Source of the DNA: Lepidurus packardi
Lineage: Eukaryota > Arthropoda > Branchiopoda > Notostraca > Triopsidae
Direction: 5' to 3'
Assembly (NCBI GenBank): GCA_023053545.1
Contig: JAKZAN010000116.1
Location: forward strand, 1-64,000
Length of the DNA stretch: 64,000 nucleotides
Both the position numbers and the translations under genes were made by a program. Below the pieces are notes generated by a model that worked only from the letters and a program-made list of their open reading frames with translations, was not told where the DNA came from and ran no database searches. Of the stretch, positions 53,753 to 63,505 are shown in pieces (the stretch's first letter is position 1; the number at the start of each line of letters is the position of its first letter).

Positions 53753-55080
53753 ATTAATTTCAGTCCGTAATGAATTAATTCAGTCCGTAAGGTATTAATT
53801 CAGTCCGAATGAAATTAATTCAGTCCGTAAGGAATTCATTTAGTCCGTAAGGAATTAATTCAGTAAGAAAGGAATTCAATCAATCCTAAAGAATTAATTC
53901 AGTCCGTAAGGAACTAATTCAGTCCGTAAGGAATTAATTAAGTACGTAAGGAATTAATTAAGTTCGTGAGGAATTAATTAAGTCCGTAAAGAATTAATTC
54001 AGTCCGTAAGAAAATAATTCATTCCGTAAGGAATTAATTCAGTCCGTAAGGAATTAGTTCAGTCCGTAAGGAATTAATTAAGTCCGTAATGAATTAATTC
54101 AGTCCGTAAGGATTTAATTCAGTCCGTAAGGTATTAATTCAGTCCGTAAGGAATTAATTCAGTCCGTAAGGAATTAATTCAGTCCGTAAGGAATAACTTC
54201 AATACGTAATGAATAAATTCAGTCCGGATGAAATTAATTCAGTCCGTAAGGAATTAATTAAGGAATTAAGGAATTAGTTCAGTCCGTAAGGAATTAATTC
54301 AGTCTGTAAGGATTTAATTCAGTCCGTAAGGTATTAATTCAGTCCGTAAGGAATTAATTCAGTCCGTAAGGATTTAATTCAGTCCGTAAGGTATTAATTC
54401 AGTCCGTAAGGTATTAATTCAGTCCGTATGAAATTAATTCAGTCCGTAAGGAATTCATTTAGTCCGTAAGGAATTAATTCAGTAAGAAAGGAATTCAATC
54501 AATCCTAAAGAATTAATTCAGTCCGTAAGGAACTAATTCAGTCCGTAAGGAATTAATTCAGTCCGTAAGGAATTAATTCAGTCCGTAAGGAATTAATTCA
54601 GTCCGTAAGGAATTAATTCAGTCCGTAAGGAATTAATTCAGTCCGTAAGGAATTAATTCAGTTCGTAAGGAATTAATTTAGTCCGTAAGGAATTATTTCA
54701 GTCCGTAATTAATTCATTCATTCCTTACGGAATTAATTACGTGCATAATGGATTAATTCAGTCCGTAAGGAATTAATTAGGTCCGTAAGGAATTAATTCA
54801 GCCCGTAAGGAAATAATTCAGTCCGGATGAAATTAATTCAGTCCGTAAGGAATTAATTAAGGAATTAAGGAAATAATTCAGTCCGTAATGGATTAATTAA
54901 GTCCGTAATGAATTAATTCAGTCCGTAATGGATTAATTAAGTCCGTAATGAATTAATTCAGTAAGAAAGGAATTCAATCAATCCTAAAGAATTAATTCAG
55001 TCCGTAAGAAAATAATTCATTCCGTAAGGAATTAATTCAGTCCGTAAGGAATTAGTTCAGTCCGTAAGGAATTAATTAAG

Positions 55081-55680
55081 TCCGTAATGAATTAATTAAG
55101 TCCGTAATGGATAAATTAAGTCTGTAATGAATTGATTCAGTAAGTAAGAAATTAATTCAGTCCGTAACTAATTAATTCATTTCGTAAGGAATTAATTAAG
55201 TTCGTAAGGAATTAATTCAGTCCATAATGAATTATTTCAGTCCGTAAAGAATTAATTAAGTCCGTAAGGAATTAACTAAGTCCGTATGGATTTAAATCAG
55301 TCCGTAAGGAATTAATTATGTCCGTAATGAATTAATTCAGTCCGTATGAAATTAATTCAGTCCGTAAGGAATTAATTAAGTCCGTAATGAATTAATTAAG
55401 TCCGTAATGGATAAATTAAGTCTGTAATGAATTGATTCAGTAAGTAAGAAATTAATTCAGTCCGTAACTAATTAATTCATTTCGTAAGGAATTAATTAAG
55501 TTCGTAAGGAATTAATTCAGTCCATAATGAATTAATTCAGTCCGTAAAGAATTAATTAAGTCCGTAAGGAATTAACTAAGTCCGTATGGATTTAAATCAG
55601 TCCGTAAGGAATTAATTATGTCCGTAATGAATTAATTCAGTCCGTATGAAATTAATTCAGTCCGTAAGGAATTAATTAAG
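55081..55680 (+). repeat. Two 300-bp tandem units
   Basis: 55081-55380 and 55381-55680 share the same fifteen monomers: AATGGATAAATTAAG, GTCTGTAATG, AATTGATTCAG, GTAACTAATT, CATTTCG, GTTCG, GTCCATAATG, AACTAAG, TATGGATTTAAATC and AATTATG. One difference seen: ATTATTTCAG at about 55232 against ATTAATTCAG at about 55532. The pair is repeated at about 60473-61072 in the second macro-repeat. Confidence 0.92.
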
Positions 55681-56510
55681 AAATTAATTCAGTCCGTAAG
55701 GAATTTTTTCAGTAAGAAAGGAATTCAATCAATCCTAAAGAATTAATTCAGTCCGTAAGGAAATAATTCAGTCCGTAAGGAATAAATTCAGTCCGTAATG
55801 AATTAATTCAGTCCGTAAGGAATTAATTCAGTCCGTAAGGAATTAATTAAATCCGTACGGAATTAATTCACACCGTAAGGAATTAATTAAGTACGTAAGG
55901 AATTAATTAAGTTCGTAAGGAATTAATTAAGTCCGTAAAGAATTAATTAAGTCCGTAATGGATAAATTAAGTCTGTAATAAATTGATTCAGTCCGTAAGA
56001 AATTAATTAAGTTCGTAAGGAATTAACTAAGTCCGTATGGATTTAATTCAGTCCATAAGGTATTAATTCAGTCCGTAATGAATTAATTCAGTCCGTAAGG
56101 AATTAATTAAGTCCGTAAGGAATTAATTCAGTCCGTAAGGATTTAATTCAGTCCGTAAGGTATTAATTCAGTCCATAAGGAATTAATTCAGTCCGTAAGG
56201 AATTAATTCAGTCCGTAAGGAATAACTTCAAAACGTAAGGAAATAATTCAGTCCGGATGAAATTAATTCAGTCCGTAAGGAATTAATTAAGGAATTAAGG
56301 AATTAATTCAGTCCGTAAGGAATTAATTCAGTCCGTAAGGAATAACTTCAGTACGTAAGGAAATAATTCAGTCCGTAATGGATTAATTAAGTCTGTAATG
56401 AATTAATTCAGTAAGAAAGGAATTCAATCAATCCTAAAGAATTAATTCAGTCCGTAAGGAAATAATTCATTCCGTAAGGAATTAATTCAGTCCGTAAGGA
56501 ATTAGTTCAG
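55361..56510 (+). repeat. 1,150-bp sub-unit, copy 1
   Basis: Starts at the second 300-bp unit and runs through GAATTTTTTCAG, CACACCG, AATAAATTGATTC and AACTTCAAAACG to the next AATTAGTTCAG. The same landmarks follow 1,150 bp on (GAATTTTTT at 55701 and 56851). Confidence 0.87.
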
Positions 56511-57700
56511 TCCGTAAGGAATTAATTAAGTCCGTAATGAATTAATTAAGTCCGTAATGGATAAATTAAGTCTGTAATGAATTGATTCAGTCCGTAAGAA
56601 ATTAATTCAGTCCGTAACTAATTAATTCATTTCGTAAGGAATTAATTAAGTTCGTAAGGAATTAATTCAGTCCATAATGAATTAATTCAGTCCGTAAAGA
56701 ATTAATTAAGTCCGTAAGGAATTAACTAAGTCCGTATGGATTTAAATCAGTCCGTAAGGAATTAATTATGTCCGTAATGAATTAATTCAGTCCGTATGAA
56801 ATTAATTCAGTCCGTAAGGAATTAATTAAGAAATTAATTCAGTCCGTAAGGAATTTTTTCAGTAAGAAAGGAATTCAATCAATCCTAAAGAATTAATTCA
56901 GTCCGTAAGGAAATAATTCAGTCCGTAAGGAATAAATTCAGTCCGTAATGAATTAATTCAGTCCGTAAGGAATTAATTCAGTCCGTAAGTAATTAATTAA
57001 ATCCGTACGGAATTAATTCACACCGTAAGGAATTAATTAAGTACGTAAGGAATTAATTAAGTTCGTAAGGAATTAATTAAGTCCGTAAAGAATTAAATAA
57101 GTCCGTAATGGATAAATTAAGTCTGTAATAAATTGATTCAGTCCGTAAGAAATTAATTAAGTTCGTAAGGAATTAACTAAGTCCGTATGGATTTAATTCA
57201 GTCCATAAGGTATTAATTCAGTCCGTAATGAATTAATTCAGTCCGTAAGGAATTAATTAAGTCCGTAAGGAATTAATTCAGTCCGTAAGGATTTAATTCA
57301 GTCCGTAAGGTATTAATTCAGTCCATAAGGAATTAATTCAGTCCGTAAGGAATTAATTCAGTCCGTAAGGAATAACTTCAAAACGTAAGGAAATAATTCA
57401 GTCCGGATGAAATTAATTCAGTCCGTAAGGAATTAATTAAGGAATTAAGGAATTAATTCAGTCCGTAAGGAATTAATTCAGTCCGTAGCGAATTAATTCA
57501 GTCCGTAAGGAATTAATTCAGTCCGTAAGGAATAACTTCAGTACGTAAGGAAATAATTCAGTCCGTAATGGATTAATTAAGTCTGTAATGAATTAATTCA
57601 GTAAGAAAGAAATTCAATCAATCCTAAAGAATTAATTCAGTCCGTAAGAAAATAATTCATTCCGTAAGGAATTAATTCAGTCCGTAAGGAATTAGTTCAG
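56511..57700 (+). repeat. 1,150-bp sub-unit, copy 2 (1,190 bp)
   Basis: Same order as copy 1 but 40 bp longer, because two monomers, one carrying GTAGCG, are added near 57485. A third round starts at 57701 but is cut short: after AATTGATTCAG it jumps directly to AATTAACTAAG and GTGTGGATTTAAATC. Confidence 0.87.
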
Positions 57701-57841
57701 TCCGTAAGGAATTAATTAAGTCCGTAATGAATTAATTAAGTCCGTAATGGATAAATTAAGTCTGTAATGAATTGATTCAGTCCGTAAGAAATTAATTAAG
57801 TTCGTAAGGAATTAACTAAGTCCGTGTGGATTTAAATCAGT
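57125..57841 (+). repeat. 717-bp inverted-repeat arm, left (forward)
   Basis: Source arm of the fold-back. Its reverse complement is found at 58461-59177 with equal length (717 bp). Distinctive markers inside are AATAAATTGATTC at its start, AACTTCAAAACG, GTAGCG, AAGAAATTCAATC and GTGTGGATTTAAATCAG at its end; each has its complement in the right arm in reversed order. Confidence 0.93.
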
Positions 57842-58460
57842 CCGTAAGGAATTAATTATGTCCGTAAGGTATTAATTCAGTCCGTTAGGAATTAATTCAG
57901 TCCGTAAGGAATTAATTCAGTCCGTAAGGAATAACTTCAATACGTAAGGAAATAATTCAGTCCGTAATGGATTAATTAAGTGCGTAATGAATTAATTCAG
58001 TCCGGATGAAATTAATTCAGTCCGTAAGGAATTAATTAAGGAATTGAGGAATTAATTCAGTCCGTAAGGAATTAATTCAGTCCGTAAGGAATTAATTCAG
58101 TCCGTAAGGAATTAGTTCAGTCCGTAAGGAATTAATTAAGTCCGTAATGAATTAATTCAGTCCGTAAGGATTTAATTCAGTCCGTAAGGTATTAATTCAG
58201 TCCGTAAGGAATTAATTCAGTCCGTAAGGAATTAATTCAGTCCGTAAGGAATAACTTCAATACGTAATGAATAAATTCAGTCCGGATGAAATTAATTCAG
58301 TCCGTAAGGAATTAATTAAGGAATTAAGGAATTAGTTCAGTCCGTAAGGAATTAATTCAGTCTGTAAGGATTTAATTCAGTCCGTAAGGTATTAATTCAG
58401 TCCGTAAGGAATTAATTCAGTCCGTAAGGATTTAATTCAGTCCGTAAGGTATTAATTCAG
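57842..58460 (+). repeat. 619-bp spacer between inverted arms, first copy
   Basis: Forward-oriented domain B monomers. The segment appears again directly after the right arm (59178-59796) at offset 1,334 bp, with shared rare features GTCCGTTAGG (57881/59215) and AAGGAATTGAGG (about 58039/59373). The second half (58109 on) is the start of a new round of the 4,058-bp macro-repeat. Confidence 0.92.
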
Positions 58461-59177
58461 ACTGATTTAAATCCACACGGACTTAGTTAATTCCTTACGA
58501 ACTTAATTAATTTCTTACGGACTGAATCAATTCATTACAGACTTAATTTATCCATTACGGACTTAATTAATTCATTACGGACTTAATTAATTCCTTACGG
58601 ACTGAACTAATTCCTTACGGACTGAATTAATTCCTTACGGAATGAATTATTTTCTTACGGACTGAATTAATTCTTTAGGATTGATTGAATTTCTTTCTTA
58701 CTGAATTAATTCATTACAGACTTAATTAATCCATTACGGACTGAATTATTTCCTTACGTACTGAAGTTATTCCTTACGGACTGAATTAATTCCTTACGGA
58801 CTGAATTAATTCGCTACGGACTGAATTAATTCCTTACGGACTGAATTAATTCCTTAATTCCTTAATTAATTCCTTACGGACTGAATTAATTTCATCCGGA
58901 CTGAATTATTTCCTTACGTTTTGAAGTTATTCCTTACGGACTGAATTAATTCCTTACGGACTGAATTAATTCCTTATGGACTGAATTAATACCTTACGGA
59001 CTGAATTAAATCCTTACGGACTGAATTAATTCCTTACGGACTTAATTAATTCCTTACGGACTGAATTAATTCATTACGGACTGAATTAATACCTTATGGA
59101 CTGAATTAAATCCATACGGACTTAGTTAATTCCTTACGAACTTAATTAATTTCTTACGGACTGAATCAATTTATTAC
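58461..59177 (-). repeat. 717-bp inverted satellite segment
   Basis: The only long stretch in the window where the monomer reads on the - strand (TTCCTTACGGACTGAATTAA phase). It is the reverse complement of 57125-57841; the parts I compared base by base agree, including the single-copy markers TTCGCTACGG (complement of GTAGCG), ATCCACACGG (complement of GTGTGG) and GATTGATTGAATTTC. Junctions are abrupt: AATTCAG then ACTGATTT at 58460/58461, and TTTATTAC then GTAAGG at 59177/59178, each with no more than 1 bp of shared sequence. It could be a real template-switch product or a chimeric-read or assembly fold-back. Confidence 0.95.
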
Positions 59178-59796
59178 GTAAGGAATTAATTATGTCCGTA
59201 AGGTATTAATTCAGTCCGTTAGGAATTAATTCAGTCCGTAAGGAATTAATTCAGTCCGTAAGGAATAACTTCAATACGTAAGGAAATAATTCAGTCCGTA
59301 ATGGATTAATTAAGTGCGTAATGAATTAATTCAGTCCGGATGAAATTAATTCAGTCCGTAAGGAATTAATTAAGGAATTGAGGAATTAATTCAGTCCGTA
59401 AGGAATTAATTCAGTCCGTAAGGAATTAATTCAGTCCGTAAGGAATTAGTTCAGTCCGTAAGGAATTAATTAAGTCCGTAATGAATTAATTCAGTCCGTA
59501 AGGATTTAATTCAGTCCGTAAGGTATTAATTCAGTCCGTAAGGAATTAATTCAGTCCGTAAGGAATTAATTCAGTCCGTAAGGAATAACTTCAATACGTA
59601 ATGAATAAATTCAGTCCGGATGAAATTAATTCAGTCCGTAAGGAATTAATTAAGGAATTAAGGAATTAGTTCAGTCCGTAAGGAATTAATTCAGTCTGTA
59701 AGGATTTAATTCAGTCCGTAAGGTATTAATTCAGTCCGTAAGGAATTAATTCAGTCCGTAAGGATTTAATTCAGTCCGTAAGGTATTAATTCAGTC
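59178..59796 (+). repeat. 619-bp spacer, second copy after the inverted arm
   Basis: Direct repeat of 57844-58460 resuming forward orientation just after the inverted piece. No differences seen by eye. At 59797 the sequence carries on into the 4,058-bp macro-repeat as it does at 54.40 kb, which shows what the locus looked like before the 1,334-bp insertion. Confidence 0.92.
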
Positions 59797-62700
59797 CGTA
59801 AGGTATTAATTCAGTCCGTATGAAATTAATTCAGTCCGTAAGGAATTCATTTAGTCCGTAAGGAATTAATTCAGTAAGAAAGGAATTCAATCAATCCTAA
59901 AGAATTAATTCAGTCCGTAAGGAACTAATTCAGTCCGTAAGGAATTAATTCAGTCCGTAAGGAATTAATTCAGTCCGTAAGGAATTAATTAAGTCCGTAA
60001 GGAATTAATTCAGTCCGTAAGGAATTAATTCAGTCCGTAAGGAATTAATTCAGTTCGTAAGGAATTAATTTAGTCCGTAAGGAATTATTTCAGTCCGTAA
60101 TTAATTCATTCATTCCTTACGGAATTAATTACGTGCATAATGGATTAATTCAGTCCGTAAGGAATTAATTAGGTCCGTAAGGAATTAATTCAGCCCGTAA
60201 GGAAATAATTCAGTCCGGATGAAATTAATTCAGTCCGTAAGGAATTAATTAAGGAATTAAGGAAATAATTCAGTCCGTAATGGATTAATTAAGTCCGTAA
60301 TGAATTAATTCAGTCCGTAATGGATTAATTAAGTCCGTAATGAATTAATTCAGTAAGAAAGGAATTCAATCAATCCTAAAGAATTAATTCAGTCCGTAAG
60401 AAAATAATTCATTCCGTAAGGAATTAATTCAGTCCGTAAGGAATTAGTTCAGTCCGTAAGGAATTAATTAAGTCCGTAATGAATTAATTAAGTCCGTAAT
60501 GGATAAATTAAGTCTGTAATGAATTGATTCAGTAAGTAAGAAATTAATTCAGTCCGTAACTAATTAATTCATTTCGTAAGGAATTAATTAGGTTCGTAAG
60601 GAATTAATTCAGTCCATAATGAATTAATTCAGTCCGTAAAGAATTAATTAAGTCCGTAAGGAATTAACTAAGTCCGTATGGATTTAAATCAGTCCGTAAG
60701 GAATTAATTATGTCCGTAATGAATTAATTCAGTCCGTATGAAATTAATTCAGTCCGTAAGGAATTAATTAAGTCCGTAATGAATTAATTAAGTCCGTAAT
60801 GGATAAATTAAGTCTGTAATGAATTGATTCAGTAAGTAAGAAATTAATTCAGTCCGTAACTAATTAATTCATTTCGTAAGGAATTAATTAAGTTCGTAAG
60901 GAATTAATTCAGTCCATAATGAATTAATTCAGTCCGTAAAGAATTAATTAAGCCCGTAAGGAATTAACTAAGTCCGTATGGATTTAAATCAGTCCGTAAG
61001 GAATTAATTATGTCCGTAATGAATTAATTCAGTCCGTATGAAATTAATTCAGTCCGTAAGGAATTAATTAAGAAATTAATTCAGTCCGTAAGGAATTTTT
61101 TCAGTAAGAAAGGAATTCAATCAATCCTAAAGAATTAATTCAGTCCGTAAGGAAATAATTCAGTCCGTAAGGAATAAATTCAGTCCGTAATGAATTAATT
61201 CAGTCCGTAAGGAATTAATTCAGTCCGTAAGGAATTAATTAAATCCGTACGGAATTAATTCACACCGTAAGGAATTAATTAAGTACGTAAGGAATTAATT
61301 AAGTTCGTAAGGAATTAATTAAGTCCGTAAAGAATTAATTAAGTCCGTAATGGATAAATTAAGTCTGTAATAAATTGATTCAGTCCGTAAGAAATTAATT
61401 AAGTTCGTAAGGAATTAACTAAGTCCGTATGGATTTAATTCAGTCCATAAGGTATTAATTCAGTCCGTAATGAATTAATTCAGTCCGTAAGGAATTAATT
61501 AAGTCCGTAAGGAATTAATTCAGTCCGTAAGGATTTAATTCAGTCCGTAAGGTATTAATTCAGTCCATAAGGAATTAATTCAGTCCGTAAGGAATTAATT
61601 CAGTCCGTAAGGAATAACTTCAAAACGTAAGGAAATAATTCAGTCCGGATGAAATTAATTCAGTCCGTAAGGAATTAATTAAGGAATTAAGGAATTAATT
61701 CAGTCCGTAAGGAATTAATTCAGTCCGTAAGGAATAACTTCAGTACGTAAGGAAATAATTCAGTCCGTAATGGATTAATTAAGTCTGTAATGAATTAATT
61801 CAGTAAGAAAGGAATTCAATCAATCCTAAAGAATTAATTCAGTCCGTAAGAAAATAATTCATTCCGTAAGGAATTAATTCAGTCCGTAAGGAATTAGTTC
61901 AGTCCGTAAGGAATTAATTAAGTCCGTAATGAATTAATTAAGTCCGTAATGGATAAATTAAGTCTGAATGAATTGATTCAGTCCGTAAGAAATTAATTCA
62001 GTCCGTAACTAATTAATTCATTTCGTAAGGAATTAATTAAGTTCGTAAGGAATTAATTCAGTCCATAATGAATTAATTCAGTCCGTAAAGAATTAATTAA
62101 GTCCGTAAGGAATTAACTAAGTCCGTATGGATTTAAATCAGTCCGTAAGGAATTAATTATGTCCGTAATGAATTAATTCAGTCCGTATGAAATTAATTCA
62201 GTCCGTAAGGAATTAATTAAGAAATTAATTCAGTCCGTAAGGAATTTTTTCAGTAAGAAAGGAATTCAATCAATCCTAAAGAATTAATTCAGTCCGTAAG
62301 GAAATAATTCAGTCCGTAAGGAATAAATTCAGTCCGTAATGAATTAATTCAGTCCGTAAGGAATTAATTCAGTCCGTAAGTAATTAATTAAATCCGTACG
62401 GAATTAATTCACACCGTAAGGAATTAATTAAGTACGTAAGGAATTAATTAAGTTCGTAAGGAATTAATTAAGTCCGTAAAGAATTAAATAAGTCCGTAAT
62501 GGATAAATTAAGTCTGTAATAAATTGATTCAGTCCGTAAGAAATTAATTAAGTTCGTAAGGAATTAACTAAGTCCGTATGGATTTAATTCAGTCCATAAG
62601 GTATTAATTCAGTCCGTAATGAATTAATTCAGTCCGTAAGGAATTAATTAAGTCCGTAAGGAATTAATTCAGTCCGTAAGGATTTAATTCAGTCCGTAAG

Positions 62701-63505
62701 GTATTAATTCAGTCCATAAGGAATTAATTCAGTCCGTAAGGAATTAATTCAGTCCGTAAGGAATAACTTCAAAACGTAAGGAAATAATTCAGTCCGGATG
62801 AAATTAATTCAGTCCGTAAGGAATTAATTAAGGAATTAAGGAATTAATTCAGTCCGTAAGGAATTAATTCAGTCCGTAGGGAATTAATTCAGTCCGTAAG
62901 GAATTAATTCAGTCCGTAAGGAATAACTTCAGTACGTAAGGAAATAATTCAGTCCGTAATGGATTAATTAAGTCTGTAATGAATTAATTCAGTAAGAAAG
63001 AAATTCAATCAATCCTAAAGAATTAATTCAGTCCGTAAGAAAATAATTCATTCCGTAAGGAATTAATTCAGTCCGTAAGGAATTAGTTCAGTCCGTAAGG
63101 AATTAATTAAGTCCGTAATGAATTAATTAAGTCCGTAATGGATAAATTAAGTCTGTAATGAATTGATTCAGTCCGTAAGAAATTAATTAAGTTCGTAAGG
63201 AATTAACTAAGTCCGTGTGGATTTAAATCAGTCCGTAAGGAATTAATTATGTCCGTAAGGTATTAATTCAGTCCGTAAGGAATTAATTCAGTCCGTAAGG
63301 AATTAATTCAGTCCGTAAGGAATAACTTCAATACGTAAGGAAATAATTCAGTCCGTAATGGATTAATTAAGTGCGTAATGAATTAATTCAGTCCGGATGA
63401 AATTAATTCAGTCCGTAAGGAATTAATTAAGGAATTGAGGAATTAATTCAGTCCGTAAGGAATTAATTCAGTCCGTAAGGAATTAATTCAGTCCGTAAGG
63501 AATTA
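59420..63505 (+). repeat. 4,058-bp macro-repeat, copy 2
   Basis: Matches 54028-58114 at offset 5,392 (4,058 plus the 1,334-bp insertion), falling to 5,391 after a 1-bp deletion (GTCTGAATG at about 61964 instead of GTCTGTAATG). Other differences are few: TTAGGTTCG near 60591, GCCCGTAAGG near 60953, GTAGGG near 62877 in place of GTAGCG, and GTCCGTAAGG near 63275 in place of GTCCGTTAGG. The match ends at about 63505, where a GTCAGT monomer begins A-like sequence. Confidence 0.9.

Larger units (their letters stand above)
54028..58088 (+). repeat. 4,058-bp macro-repeat, copy 1
   Basis: Sequence from AATTAGTTCAG at 54051 to just before AATTAGTTCAG at 58109 (4,058 bp) recurs from 59443 on. It contains the pair of 300-bp units, the two 1,150/1,190-bp sub-units, one flipped-core junction and several CAGTAAGAAAGG joins. 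It is the largest clear repeat unit of domain B. Confidence 0.87.
41731..60120 (+). repeat. Flipped-core junction ATTCCTTACGGAATT (dispersed, domain B only)
   Basis: Where two monomers normally join as ATTCCGTAAGGAATT, these copies read ATTCCTTACGGAATT: GTAA has been replaced by its reverse complement TTAC, flanked by the arms ATTCC and GGAAT. Copies lie near 41738, 42638, 43238, 43887, 44588, 46458, 48306, 49648, 50321, 51313, 51992, 53721, 54719 and 60112, usually preceded by GTAATTAATTCATTC and followed by AATTAAGTCCATAATG or AATTACGTGCATAATG. A variant ATTCCTTAAGGGAATT is near 50034 and 51014. The span is the range of dispersal. I saw none in domain A up to 41.0 kb. Confidence 0.85.
41326..63505 (+). 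repeat. Domain B of 20-bp satellite array
   Basis: Same 20-bp monomer and, except for 58461-59177, the same orientation as domain A, but with a different set of marker variants. These are GTCCGGATGAAATT, AAGTGCGTAATG, CAGTAAGAAAGG followed by AATTCAATCAATCC, GTCTGTAAGGATTT, AATACAGTCC, TTAGGTCC, the flipped ATTCCTTACGG junction, and 12+8-bp double truncations. The AATCGATT end-cap so common in A is nearly absent. A few A-type modules (AATAAAATCCGTACGG, CAGACCGT) persist near 42270 and 42450. Stops in all frames exclude coding. Divergence between neighbouring monomers is visibly higher than in A, although large duplicated blocks are almost identical to each other. Confidence 0.93.

Noticed and set aside
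58461..59177. Inserted mobile element
   Set aside because: Every part of the segment is the reverse complement of nearby satellite; there is no foreign sequence, terminal repeat of its own, or target-site duplication in the usual sense.
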